The notes under the pieces: generated by a model
The model's database searches: none
Seen by the model: the letters and a program-made list of their open reading frames with translations, nothing else
What the model was told of the DNA's origin: nothing
Assembly: GCA_964036155.1 (NCBI GenBank)
Contig: OZ038422.1
Coordinates: forward strand, 992,001-1,056,000
Direction: 5' to 3'
Length of the DNA: 64,000 nt
Origin: Diploscapter coronatus
Lineage: Eukaryota; Nematoda; Chromadorea; Rhabditida; Rhabditidae
Position numbers and translations under genes: made by a program
Shown: positions 1 to 13,900 of the stretch, in pieces
Numbering within the stretch: position 1 is the stretch's first letter
Layout: each line of letters opens with the position of its first letter

Positions 1-3000
1 TAAAAAGCACACTTTTGGAATGTGTGCTGATTAAAACTTGTTTAAATTAGATTATTGGTGCTATAAAAGGCGTTTTAGCAAATTTCTAAAAATGCTCTTT
101 TCAATATCAATTATCATGTTTTGAGTTCATAATTTTCTTTAAAACTTCTAAATTATCCGAGTGAAGGCAAATAGTTTCTTTATTTGGCGTGCAAGTAAAA
201 TGAATGATCTGCAAATTCAGGCAATTTGGGCCCCTTATTTTGGTGATAAGGAGTTGATCGCGATAATCTACATGTTAAATATTTTCAAAAATTCGGGCGA
301 ACTTTGTCATTTTATACCGAAACCACGAAAATTTTGCATTAATTTGATCTTGGAATCCAAACAAAAACCATATCCGAGCGCGGCCAGAAAAGCGTTTTTC
401 AAGCTTCAAAAATCCGGTGGGGGTCCGAATTTTTCTCGGAACTTCCGGTTTCTGCGACTGTTTAAAAAGTAAGCATGAGTTCACATCATATTAATAAATC
501 TGACAATAGATTCAATTTAAATGATTCAAGATTTTAGTCATTTATATTTTGACAAATTTGGAATGATCGAAAATTAAGATATACAGATTTCGCAATATAT
601 TCAAAATGATGTGACATATTTGGGATAACACAAGCTGGTTAAAAAGTCGGGGAATGAATGTTCATTTCTGCCGAATAAATTAGCCTGATTAGCGTTAGCC
701 TTATCAGTGAAATAATATCAGACTGAATGACCTTATCAGTGTGTTGTGTATTTACAGAAGCATGTGATATGTCCACAATTAGCATATGATATGAAAATTT
801 GGAAAACTACGCTGCTTTGTATATATTAAACAACACTTATGCTATTGTAAAAAAGTGGTAAACCTGCTAGCGTATTTCTAATGAAAAATTCATCTGGAAA
901 AATAACGAAAGTTGGAAAAGAAAACTATTTCAAAAATATCCTACGCTAATGATCAAAAGTAGCTACCGACTTTTTTGAGAGCATTCTAAATTTTTAGCTT
1001 CTTATATCCAATCCATTTTTCGGGACTATTCCTCATCATATGTTGAGTTATTGATGATACATCATAAGCTAATAAGCTTAAGGCCGAATAATCCCAAAAT
1101 TCGCTTCGTTTAAAATTAGCCCCTAATATTCCGCCTAAAAATGTCCTGAATAATTTCTTAAAAATCGGAAGTAAGAATTTTGAAAATTTTTTGAATTTTG
1201 GGATTTTGTACTTGCAAAAGTTAACCAAGCAAAAACGCGCCCTGTGTAAATGGAAATTAAATTTTACGGGAACTTCGTGTGCCCATCAAGTTTGTTTTAA
1301 ATAGTTCAGAAAAGTGAATCTTGATATGGATTACGACGCATTTTTATGTTTAGAATTAGCACGTTGTCACCAAAATCTGCAAGGGGTCTTAACGTCGCTT
1401 AACAATGTTAATAACTCAACATATAAATAATCGCCTATACATTACAGTATATATTCGAGCCGTTAAGCCTCTTATAGCACGCTTTCTAACTTATAAATAA
1501 ATATTTGCGTAATTTGAGCAAATAGGGGATTAACCTTATATAGCATGTCACTAAATCATATATTTATCCTCTATATGACCAGAAATTCGGTTTATAAGTG
1601 AGGGGTTAGAATTTCATAATCACGTTCAAAATCCAAGGAGATAAAACTAGAAATAGCCGTCAATTTCGTGGAAGCGTCCCGGCCAAGTTTCAAACTGGCA
1701 AAAACTCCCTGGAACCGACAAATTATGACAGTTATAAATAAAATTTCCACACATTTGCGAGAAAACCCCCACGTAAAATATTAATTCTATATGGCAAAAA
1801 AAACTATGAGTAACGCGAAAATTGAATATAAATCGAATAAGTAGTAATTTACGCCAATTAGTTGCAAATATATGTCGGTCTGGATAGGGTCTTTCGATTT
1901 CGTAGTAAATAAATATATTTACGTTTTAGATTAGATTGAAATATAATAGGTCGATTATAGTTTTAATCGCATGGCCAGTAGTAGATTTAATAAAATAACG
2001 ACATAAACTGGATTAAAATGCAAAAACAACGAAAAATTGCACATATTTAGAGTCGAAATTGGATATCAGACAAACACTAAGAAACCATATTATTTCGTAT
2101 AGTACAGAAAAAAACTAGTTGAATAAGGAAGGTTTTAGGAAAGTTCCTGAAATTCTGAAATCTTGCAATGCAAATTTGCAGGTTAATATAATAGCTATAC
2201 GCCCCACTACTAGACCCCGCCTCAAACTGTCGGAAATTTCCGTTACATTCGTACAAAAAATAGACGCTTGAAAATACGCGACATGTCTCCATTATTCAAC
2301 TTCCGTTACACACGCGTTTTTTCGCAATTTCAACCTACAGTAATTTTCCTACTATCATGTATTTGCAATATTTTCTTCCTGCAAAAGCTTATTCCATGAA
2401 TCATATGTTGTAAGCTCGTCATAAAAATGACAAGCTGGAAATGCAGTAGCCGGTAGTAATGCATAACATATAATGAAGCGGGAAAATGAGCAATTCTATA
2501 ATATTTTGCGGATATTAGCGTTACTAATTTTCAAGAAGCAACGTTGTAAACACCTCGCGACATTCAAAATCTCACAACATGCGAAATAGTGTGGGGGAAA
2601 AGAAATCCTATCAGTCAATACCCTACCCTAATCATACATACATACACACACTATTTCGCATACCTTGAGATCTTGACGTCGTGCGGTTTTCGAATAGCCT
2701 TTTCTAGATAAGAATAAAAATCTTATGAATTTAGAAAGAATTCTGAAGCTTCTTTGATATTATTTTCTATGAATATACCTTAAAATATGGCATTCAAATT
2801 TTTGAAAAGGCGAATTTAAAAAATTCAAAAGCTCTATACTTCACATACAATTGAAGATTTCGGCGTAAAAACTTAATCCGCTAGATAAGATCCTGTATTG
2901 ACTAACATAAGATGAAAAACGGCTGATACCTGATTCAGATATCAGGAAAAAGCGTTGACTAAAGGTTCTATAAGTCCCATGGCCTTAGATATGATTGACT

Positions 3001-5728
3001 TATTCTATCAGGAATACGGTATCCGAGACATAGTATTATTCAGAGATACAAGATTTAATCGTTCGAGTTAGCTTATCTTGAAACTCAGTTATGAGCTTTC
3101 CAAAGGCTATATCGGATTAAGAAAGGAACTGGTACACTGATAACAATAACAATCTCCTTTCCATTTTTATCATAACCAATCTACTGATAACTTATCAAAA
3201 AATCACTGTATTACTATAGTAAATAAAGAGTACACAAGCAATGGAAAGTAATCCCATTAATGAAGTAATGATAATGTTTAGAAATTTGAGAATATAAGTG
3301 ACTTTTAGTCGAATGATGAGAATTTCTTGAGTCATATATTGAAAAATTGGGATAAAAACGAACGATAGTCGGAATCTTAGGCTTTATATCGATAAAAATA
3401 TCACTAAATCGCGAACCCAGAAAGCGCTTTAATAGTACAAAGAAACTAAGAACTTTAAAAAAACAGGCTGATTTTAATGAGACGTTTCTTCAGGTTAAGC
3501 GCACTAAAAATGCCAAAATTATGGCCTAATTGGTTATTTTCGTGGATGAAATCATATTCTTCGAAAAAATTCCTAGCTAAAACAAACGTTTTGATTAGTA
3601 ATGCACTAAAATAGTGTTATAAGTGCTAAAATTGTGAGATATAGTTGTGATCGGTGCATTCAAAATAATTATAAGAATGTCTAAGAGCCTAAAATTGGAC
3701 TTTAACGATTAATACGTTAATAAAAATAATTTTAAGCGTGCTAAAATTACATCTTTTTAGTGATTATAATATGCTATGAATATTATCTCGAAACCTAACT
3801 CAATGAAAACTGCCATGAGGTTAGTAGCCGAAACGTGACTTGGGTCCAAGGTACACCAATTTATTATTGATTTGATGCCAAATTTGGTCAATAATAAGTT
3901 GTGAAATATTTCAGATATTTTTGATCACATATATTTCATCATATACGATCCCGAATTTCTGATTTATCGCGATGTAGTGTAGTGCTAACTTTTCGGGAAC
4001 AATATTCAAAGATTCCTATGCGATTTTACTGATAATGAGTAAAAATTAGATTTTTGGGGCGCTATCTCCAGAAATTTCTGGTCCAAAAATTGCAACCCTC
4101 CGTGAAATTTTTGCACAGAAGTCGATCTAATCCACACTCGTGATTTTATCAGTGCCAAAAATGTCGCATCAATTAAAATTTCGAAATTTGAAATAGTTGC
4201 AAAAAATTTCAAACTATTCCAAATGTAAAATTTAGTGCATTAATCGAATATTTTGCAGAATAACCCATTGTATTCCATTCGATTTTAAATTACGATACTC
4301 AATAAAACTATCAAATCCCTCTCCACCAAGTTGCATACCAAAAAACCGTCTGTAAACATTCGTATTGACGTCTTTCATAATTTTTTATCAAAAAGGCTTT
4401 TTCTTTATCATTTTATCAAGGCCTCCGCATCCTCTTAATTTCATTTTTTCGACCACTTGTCAAAATCAAAAAACGTGTTCTGATTATTCCGTCTCCACCA
4501 TTAAGCGTACCTGATCTATATTCCCTGATTATTATCAAATCAACGGTAAAAAATACCCAAACCATTTTTCATGTCCTATCCTTGACTACGCAACAATATC
4601 CTCTAAAGCACTTCCGATCACCTTATCGAAATTTTTAGTTTTATACTTTCAGCAGATTTTTTGGCCTACTCTTAAACATAGACCAGAGAATTTTATCTAC
4701 GTTTACCAATAAAGTTGAGTGCAGCTTATCAAATGTTAAATGCTGCATTCATTAGGTTTTTGTAAATGATAACGAATGGAAATTCAGTATACGTAAGAAT
4801 CAAGCAAGGACTCCCGTTATCAGTGAATAATTTTCGAATAAAAGGAAAAACCTTGACTTGAAAGAGCTTAGTTTTGCTGGGTTTCGTTTCGCCAGACACG
4901 AGAAATGCTCTACAAGATTCTTCTCCTTTCCGCCCTCGGTAGGCCAATTTCAAAACCGATAAATTGACTTTTTCGAATTTTTTAAAATCAAAATTCTAGT
5001 ATTTTTTGCCAATTTTTTTTTTTTTATGTTTTAAAGACAATTTTTGTTGGCAAACAATGTCCCCGAACACCAACCTTTCATATATTGTATTTCAAGGGGT
5101 TCGTTTTTTGTTAATCTTTACATTCATGACATTTTTTGGTGAAAAATAGCTGTAAATGTGCCCTTTGCCAAACATTTTCCGAGAAGTCGACACCCCGGTT
5201 TTTTATCGCAAAAAATAAATTCATTACCCCCGGCTGTTCGATACAAATTCTATTTATCCTGCATTGTACTTATGAATAATAGCCTCCGAATCTTTGTAAC
5301 TTAAAAAGTCGAAAAAATTAGCAAAATACGATAAAAAGTGAACAAATTCGGCAACGAATTATCAAGTAGCCTAAAAGTCGGGGGGTTCGACTTTTAATTT
5401 CCTGAATATCTGAATATGTTGCCTTTTTCGGGGGTGGAATTTAAAATTTCTAAATTGAAAATGGTCTCTCAAAAAACCGGAACATAATTTAGCGTAGTTT
5501 ATTTTGAGAACAAAGAATAAAAAATTACGCATGAAAGTCGAGACGTCTAGGTTTACGGTATCGAAAAATGTATGCTCCGAAACTTCATTCGGACAACAAA
5601 TTTAAGAAAATAGAATTTTATGCAGAAAGAGTTGCAAAGTTAATTCAATTTTTTTCAAGCTATAATTAAATTATAGCGCCGTAATTAAGATACAACGCGG
5701 TTTACTAAAATAACGCGAGTAACTTTAG
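1..5728. other. Gene-poor region upstream of the lysozyme gene
   Basis: AT-rich DNA in which I see no supportable exon. The open frames are short and of low complexity. An inverted repeat at about 2553-2684 is listed separately. The signal-peptide exon of the lysozyme gene should lie in the right part of this stretch, but I could not identify it. Confidence 0.5.
2553..2684. repeat. Palindromic element, arms around CGAAATAGTGTG
   Basis: The left arm ACAACATGCGAAATAGTGTG is matched by the inverted right arm CACACTATTTCGCAT about 90 bp later. The centre contains ATACCCTACCCTAA, a motif also found in family A, so this may be a diverged relative. No coding capacity. Confidence 0.55.
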
Positions 5729-8524
5729 CGTACGTCAGCTTCGCGGACACATGCATTCACTGCATCTGTCTGCATGAGTCTGGATGCAAGCCGATTGGCT
5801 GCAACATGGACGTCGGCTCATTGAGCTGCGGTTATTTCCAGGTAAGTTCAACTAACTTAACGTCGATGCTAATTTTGAACTTCACAAAGTTAAAATTAAG
5901 TTTGAATTCTAAGTGGTGATATTTCAAAAGATGTCTTAAAATTCGCCATAAGGACTCTTGCACTCAAAAGCTTCTGGAAGAAATGAAATTGTCTGATAAG
6001 CTCTTGATAAAGTGAAAAAATCAAACACCGAAAAACTTCATAATAAAATGTAAACATCTAATGAGAGTCGATGAAAAACCAATTTTAGATCAAACTTCCC
6101 TACTACGAAGGTGAGTGTCACTGAAAGATATTATCGGAAAAGGACTTTCTCAAATACATTCTAATTATCGTTGATTGGGAGAGAACGCATCGATATTGAA
6201 AAATTACGCGATTTGTCTCATTTCTCTTCTACACGGCTCACTCTATTTCGCTTCACATTCGAATTCTTATTTCTGCATGAATATATCGACTTTCTCGCCA
6301 ATTAACGATACTAGAAGGAATTACCCATTGAAAGACATCTATCTTCGCCTGGAAATGCCCTTCAGTAGTTGAATTTAAGATTGCGGCCAGCCTGGAAAGA
6401 ATTCTGGAGAGTCGACTGATACCGCCTGGAGACGATGCGCAGGTATGTAGAAATTTTGGTTGGGAACATTTTATTTCCAAACCTTCCAGAAATTATTCCC
6501 AAAAAACATGAATTATTGGAGAATAATTTTCTTCCTGATTTGGAACGAATTATTCCAGCAAAAATATATCTAACTTAAATTTGACCCAAATCCACGATTT
6601 TCAGACGACTACAATTGTGCTCAGACCTGCGTAAACGTACGTTTAAGCTTAAATTATAAAAAAAAAAATACCGTAACCCCGGGGAGAAATCAGACGTATC
6701 AAAGTTCGAAGATAAAAGTGCATTTTCATCAGAACTTTTTACGATTAAATGGTAGGGTGAGTATTTTGAAGATTTCAAAATTGCGAGTATTTTTAAAGGA
6801 TGCGCAAAAGGCTAATGACTGATATCTCATTTCCTCGTAGTAACATTTCGAAAATAGACATTTACAAATGTTGAACCAAGAATTGCAGTTTTGAAGAAAG
6901 CTACGGTAGTTTAAAATGACATCAAAGTTAACAAAAAGTAAGTGCTATTTTAGAACACGGTATGCAAAACTATATGAAACTAACAGTAGGCTAATAACGC
7001 TAAGAATGTTCTAGTTCGTTCTACTAGTTTAGCGTGCTGATTCGTTACTGCATTTCCTGATCTTTAAGCAGAAAAAACACTATGAATCATTCATTTAAAG
7101 CCTGACGTGTTAGAAGATTTGGAACAAACTGGGGATGAAGCTTGATATTATGACCCAACGCATTTAGAGATTACCATAATGAACCATGTTTTATTGGTAG
7201 CGCTGTGTTATGATGAGCAATCAAGACTAATGCTGGTTAATAATGATAATTATGAAGGTCATCATCATCATTCTATCATTTGAAGCCGAAATGACGAAAA
7301 TCCACTTTCAAAATGATTAATGGTGCTATTTAATTTCCTATTACAACTTTTTCGACAAAAAATAATGCGACCTGAGGAAGGAAGAATTTTGATAGAAATA
7401 AACCGAAAGATTATGAAATTTCAAGAGAATCTAAAGTGAAAAGAATAACAATATATCGTTCGTTTTTAAAATTGTCATAAAAACGATATTTCGCCACGTG
7501 TTATACCGGAGAAGCCGTCAGTTGCGAATTTTAGTTTCTGCAAAATTTGCGACATATAATTTTAAAAAGTCTGCAAAATCGTGAATTTGCAATAACGTGA
7601 TATGCATAAAATTCATTCGAAAAGTCATATAAAATTTTGAAAGAGCTTCCTTCTAATTAAATATAGTAAAAAGTCGATACTTCGGGCATTTTTGTCATGT
7701 AAAAATTGCAACTTTAATGAAGGCCATGGATTTTATCTTTACAAAAATGTACACACAAGACCAATATTTCAATTGCAATAAAACATAAAATAGAAGTACC
7801 TGAACTTCTACTATATATTTTATTTATAGGCGTCTTATAATTAGGAAAAAATTAGTTTATAAAGGTTATGATGATGAAAAGAAAAATAACTTAGGGATAT
7901 TCTACTAAAGAGGCCTTATATTATAGAGAGTCTTATATTTTAGGGGTCTTCTATTAAACTACTTTAATCCTAAATTTTAGAACTACTACAACCGCTACAA
8001 GGGTGGCTGCTCTTCGACCGGTGAGGGCGCGTGCCAAATCATGGCCAGAAATCACAACGGTGGACCTAACGGATGCAGGAACTCTGGTGAGTGTCAGAAA
8101 GCCGCGCGCGGTTAACCCCACATGAAACAAGATAGTGTGCCTTATCGAGAGGCGAAAAAGAGCACTCTCTTTTCGTCTCTCGAAAATATCCAATACCTCG
8201 TTTCATGCGGTTCGAAAACGTCGCAACATCTGAGTTCCGCGCATTTTTTAACCTCGCTCTGCACATATTATTTGCGGAACAACTTGTGTGAAAAAACTGA
8301 TCCGTACTTTATAAAATTTTTACTCGCTTTATTAGATAAATTAGGCCCTCATTTGAAAGTTGATTCGCTAATTGGAGATTTCTTTCTAATACACTAAAAT
8401 CTAGTCGAAATTCTGAGTTTTATTCGCGTATTTATTAAATGCGGAACAATTTCAAACTGATAGTTTTCCTTTAGGAACCGTTGGTTACTGGAACGTCATC
8501 CGCAACTGCTGTGGTTGCTCATAA
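5729..8524 (+). CDS. ilys: Invertebrate-type (i-type) lysozyme, destabilase family
   Basis: Exons: 5729-5841, 6089-6110, 6380-6442, 6605-6636, 7981-8086, 8475-8524 (stop TAA). All phases agree and all sites are GT-AG. The 127 readable residues follow the i-type lysozyme family: CIHCICLHESGCKPIGCNMD, then CGYFQ, IKLPYYEDCGQPGKNSGEST, a Cys-rich middle, and the C-terminus GYWNVIRNCCGCS. In this family the catalytic pair is a Glu and an Asp; here they are the Glu of HES and the Asp of NMDVGS. The product is expected to be secreted and to cleave peptidoglycan, for defence or digestion of bacteria. The first listed exon starts in phase with YVSFADTC, which looks like the end of a signal peptide, so one short upstream exon is missing from this model. 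C. elegans has several ilys paralogues and I cannot say which one this matches. Confidence 0.93.
6168..6308. repeat. Family E palindromic element, copy 1
   Basis: Terminal inverted repeats TCGTTGATTGGGAGA and CTCGCCAATTAACGA, flanked by TA on both sides. It lies in lysozyme intron 2. A TA flank is the signature of Tc1/mariner-type insertion. Confidence 0.75.
8095..8225. repeat. Family F palindromic element, copy 1
   Basis: Arms carry CCGCGCGCGGTTAA, then ATGAAACAAGATAGTGT, mirrored by CTCGTTTCATGCGG. It lies in lysozyme intron 5, a few bases after the donor. The copy at 41332-41488 shares the GAAAC-AGATAGTG core. Confidence 0.65.
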
Positions 8525-10755
8525 ACTGATCAGCGTGTTTTTTTCTTATCAAAATGACAAATTCGAAAAAAAATGTTTAAATTTAAAAAAAAAAAAAAAA
8601 CTGGATATATTGGGCCTCTTAAAACCAACACATTCATAACATGTAATTTGAAAATATTTAAAAAAAAAATAGAAATGAAATAAATTGATTTGAAAATAGC
8701 TCAGTTTATGAATATTTATACGCAAAATACACTGTACCCTGAAGGATTTTGCACAGGTGCAAAAAGTTGTCAAATATCAAATCATCAGAATTGTGCATGA
8801 TCTTCGAACTAAACAACGATAATCTATGCAAATTTACAGCTGTTTTTGACTGATAATAACCGATTCAAACTTATTTTGTAATCTGATGGGAAGTTACAAA
8901 AGTCATTCAGCTTTCCAAAAATGTTCATGTGATAAGGAATAGCCTTCAAAACCGTATTGTGTATCTAATGACTTATTTTAAAAATGTATTTATTCAAAAT
9001 AAGCGTTCTATTATGATTCACCATAGACCTATGCTAATATTTTGCACCTGGTCCACATATTTTACTACACAAAATAAATGAAACCTGCTAAATTTTTAAT
9101 AACTTTGCGAAACAAACCCGGAAATGCATACATTCCTTACAACACTAGATCAGACTCGGTAACTAATCCGCTAAAATAAACGACCATATCCTTCGGCACA
9201 CATGCCTGTCCCTAAAACAATTACAACAATGCACACGTTAATTTTGTCTAATCTCTCAACTCAATTCGAAAATAACGCGTAGTTTGGTATCAAAAACTAA
9301 GCTCTTTTTAAATCAATAATATTTATGATCAGCAAAAAAACCGCTGCGTTCTTGCTTATCAGCTTCAAAAAATGGCCCCAAACTTGAAGTTTTTCAATAA
9401 TCCATTATTTTTTAACCGTTATGTCTCCAAATTTGGTCCGTATTAATTCAAAAATGAACATTATATGTATCATCAAATCTGATAATAGGGTATAAAGTCC
9501 ATAAAATAATGTTTTATTAATATTCGCGACACATTTTTCTTTAAATCTGATCCTGATATCACATATTTTCTATAATATATGGTCAGTAAATTGGGAGATT
9601 TGGTAGGAAAAAATTAATCGGCTTAAGATTTTTTCAACATAAAATATTTGTGGATTAAGATAAATACAACTCTTTTCTAAGGCTTCAATTCGCCTTGCAA
9701 AATTAGAGGGACATATGATTTGAGAAAATTCGAACAAAACGTTCGCTTTTTCAGGGGAAATATCCCCGTTCTCCCTTTAAAAATATCTTTTCATCTCTAC
9801 GTCTTTCACACCATTTCCTTCAGTGAAAACAGAAACAACACTAAAAATTTGGAGAGATAAAAGATTTTTCTGCCATTAAAGAACAGAACGCAGAGGAAAT
9901 GGCATTTTTAATAGAGCTTTTGCTTCCTTTTAGCCTTATTTTAATTCGAATCCTAAAATTGCAAGTAAACAATGAAAAATCACGCAATTTTTTGTGACAA
10001 TTTATGCAAAATCCAAGCTTTTCATGATTTGTCTAGGCCGCAAGAAAATCTAACATGAAAATCTAGAACAACCATGTAATCTGTTCATTTTCTTTTACTG
10101 CGAATATAAAAATATAAATTTGAAAGTGCCATGCATAGAAAGATTTTGTATGAAATTCTCTAAAAACTGTTATGTGTCATTTAAATATTTGATCCAAATA
10201 AAAGTCGCAAATAACATGCCAAGGTGTATGCACAAAGCCATTCCAAATAAGGGACCTGTCAATCAAACTTTCTCTCCAAAATCGATCGTTTTGATCACTA
10301 TTTCCTAAAGAACGCACCCCTAAAAGCTGTCATTATTTAGGCACTTTAACGCATTCCTTCATTTCTTAGGTAAATATTGAGGTCCACCTTCTTTTATCTT
10401 AAATTTATCGATTCAATTTATCCACATTATATATTTGAGACCAAATCATTTTAACTTTAAATCAGTTATTTCGATTCTGAAGATATTATCTATCAGTCAT
10501 AGCTAAAATCTTGCTTTTTGACCTAATTTTTGTAATTTTTGCTTTCTTGTTTTATATTTTCGAAATTCTTTCTATCAGCAATAATGAATAAACCGAAAGT
10601 TTAGGCCTAATCATTTTAAAAATTTGCGTCATTAAAGTGTTAATGCCTCTTCTCCTAACTTCCTAACCATCAACAATCATTATTTTCAAAACTACGTAAA
10701 CTGCTGTGCTTCAATATTTTCAAAATTTAATACACATCATAAAATTTGCTCAAAT
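8525..10755. other. Intergenic region between lysozyme and homeobox genes
   Basis: AT-rich with several homopolymer A runs. The first few hundred bases are presumably the lysozyme 3' UTR. No exon is supported, and the short open frames show no family resemblance. Confidence 0.5.
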
Positions 10756-10899
10756 GGCTATTTTTGGAAACTGCGAGACCACGAGACACGAGACATAGGC
10801 GAAATAGTATAGGGCTAGGGTAGGGTATGGAAAATGATAGACTTTCTTTTTCCCCACTATTTCTTAATGTCTCGTGGTCTCGCCGGTTTCCAAGTTGCC
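10756..10899. repeat. Family A MITE, copy 1, with 8-bp target duplication
   Basis: Terminal inverted repeats GGCTATTTTTGGAAAC and GGTTTCCAAGTTGCC. It is flanked by perfect direct repeats GCTCAAAT at 10748-10755 and 10900-10907. An 8-bp duplication suggests a hAT-type origin. It lies just upstream of the first homeobox exon. Confidence 0.9.
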
Positions 10900-10939
10900 G
10901 CTCAAATACGAAATTTTTAGAGACGAAGGTGAATGCAAA

Positions 10940-13900
10940 ATGGATAATTCATTGCAATCCCTACTGAACCAACTTCAAAGCATGGCGGACCTAGATACAA
11001 ACCATAGGGGTGAAATAGAGTACGATTTAAGTTTCCAAAATGATCAAATTTGAAATAATAATAGGGCTCCGTTCAGACATTAGTTGCAATGCAACTTGCA
11101 ACTCGCTCGAAATAGCATGGGAAACTAATAGAGCGCGTTTGCGTCATTTCGTGTGTTCTCTTGGTTCCCAAGCTATTTCGAGCGAGTTACAAGTTGCATT
11201 GCAATTAACGTCCGGACGAGTCCATAAGGAGGATACTAATATCATGAAAATTGACTCAAAATTAAAATGATGAAAATAGAGTATGCTTCAAAATATGTCA
11301 AATTATGTGGATATAAAATTAATTAATATCATCATTAGCTAAGTCATAATAAATACAAATATAATTAGTTTAGACAAAACTTCATGACTAACTCATATCG
11401 GCCCGCAATAATGGAAGCTTTAATTGAAAGAAAGGATATTGCAAGTAATCAATATTCTAATTTAAATTTAAAAAAAAAAAAAAAAAACAATAATTAGATA
11501 AGTATTTTAGGAAACCATATGGACCCTACGTTCTTCGAGAAAGAAGTTCAATCAAGCGAAATTGACGCTATATTGGTAATAAATTAAAATATACGAAATG
11601 CATCACTTTAAAATATGAAAGCAAACTTATGCGGATTTTCAATCAAATCAGGAAACTACTTTGAGAGAAATTCATTAAACAAATAGTAATCTATCGAGAG
11701 AAATTAATAGATTGAAGATTCTACGACATGGTCTTAGCGAGACATTTGGCTTAAGAGAGGGCTTCTTGTATTCCACACCCACTTTTTTCTTTTTGCTTAT
11801 CTCCCTCCTTACTCTCTCCTCAAAAAGTGGGTGTGGAATATAAAAGGCCTTAAGGGAGTGCGCACGAAGCATCATGCATGGATCTGAATTATATTAAAAT
11901 ATGAGTTTAAATTTGATGAATAAGCGTATTTCTTCAGATTTTAAGACCAAAATTTACGTTCTTGTGCTTGAATTTCCTCGTGTAAGTCATATGCGCGTAT
12001 GATATAACCTTTAGATTTTAAAATCCGGCTTATTTCGAATTTTTGCAACCATTCAGCTACATGAAATAGTGCGCTAAGTATATCACTCAAAATACTAGCG
12101 ACGAATTAAAGCCCCCTATTCGAAAATCTTTGAATCAAGCGGTTTAACGTAAGCCTAAAATCCGTGCAAAATTTCCTGTAATTGCGTTATAATCTCGAGA
12201 AAGGGAAAAGCGGATTTAGAAATTGCAAAGTAATAATTGAAAAATAAATTTGAATTTATTTTAAAATGATAAAGAACTATTTAGGAAGAGTTAAATTTGG
12301 AGTCTACTGTAGTCAATAATGGCTCTGAAGGCGATGAAGAATTGAACAAACTTGAAAGTAGCTACGAAGCCAAAAGATTGAAACTTAGAAAAGAGCTTAA
12401 CGACGCTATGAAAAGGTTAGAACAGGTAGGAATTAAAAATTAAAATATTCAAATATAGAAGTAATCAGAATATGCTCCGTTGCTAAACGCTAGCTACTTT
12501 GAAGAGGACAATCACTGACCATTTGACTATAGAGCGCTTGTTCAGTTTATGTGAAAGTTCACTTGAAATCTTCGATATCAATAATAGGTTTATATTATTT
12601 GTCCATATATCTTAGAAGATAAGAGATAAGATAGTGTAGTGTAAAAACTAACTCTTGATCTTGAAGATCCTAAGAAATTCCTTGGAAAAGTCATAATCTT
12701 TTGATTCAAAAGTAGGCTCCGCCCAAATTTTAAAAAGTTTGCCAGTTGTTTAACTCGTCATTAAGGTTAATGAAGGTCGTGTCTCAAGTTCACGAATGTT
12801 GCTATTAATTTGTAGCTAAAAATAAGACGATGAGAAATGGCGCGAATTCCGAAATTGAGTTAATTTGGCTAATTTGTCCGATATTTATCAGCCGACAAAT
12901 TATCCAAATCGGAAAATCCTGTCAAATTAGGCCTCAAATTAGAAAATTAGCTACGTGCGGGGGTCGTCGCTTAATAAAATCCAGTCAAAACAGAACGAGA
13001 TGTGCACGTGAAGTAACGACAAAATATGAAATATGGATGTGAAATTAGCTTTGTAATGATATTCCTGAATTAGAAAGGTTCAAAAACTTCTCTGGAAGTA
13101 TAAACTAAAAATACTTTGAAAAAGCAACCCGAAAAATGAGTTGCAATAGCTAAGTAGTTACATACCAAATGCTATGTGTTGCTTGTATGCGAAGATACAA
13201 AATTATAATATATCTTCTCCCTATCAAACACTACTTCAATTTCCCATGCAACGATGCTACAATAAATCGACCGTTCCAAATTACCCCAAAATATATTTTA
13301 GAACAGTAAAGCTGCTTCGGAGCGAATTTACGCCGTTCTGAGAAGTCAAATGCGAGTTCGCCCTATAGACGAGCAGGTAGGTCCTAGTCTAGTAGCAAGA
13401 TCGCTGATTTAATAATTTTGGCAAAAATCCGAGCTCACAATAAGATTACCGTGATTTTTGCTAAATTTTACCTGTGAATTTCAACATTTCCCATGGCTAT
13501 AATCTCTTTGGACTCAACAATTTGAAATATGCCTGTAACTTATGGTTCAATTGGAGGTGTTTTGGCTTTTCTTCTAGAAACAAATATCAAAACATAAAGT
13601 TTAAAATCACGAGTTCAAAATATCACAACAATTCTGGGCAGTGCGTAAATCTGCCTGGGAAAATTTCAAAGGTTTTGCAATTTTACTACATTTTTGCTCC
13701 AATTTCAATCCGACTGGTTGCATTGCACAAAAGTAAAACTTTGAAAAAAATTGAAATTTCGAATTTTCTCTTTCGCTTTGGGTCTAAAAATGCCGCTAGA
13801 TTAATCTTGAAACATTTTAAGCTACAATTTCGAGTTTTTCGATATCATTTTAAATTCAAATAACAAATTTAAACTTTCAAAATGTCAAGGAATTTCAGGA

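Noticed and set aside
13474..13863. 129-codon open frame on the + strand
   Set aside because: It lies inside an intron of the homeobox gene, is rich in Phe, Lys, Asn and Ile as expected from AT-rich DNA, and shows no domain or splice context.
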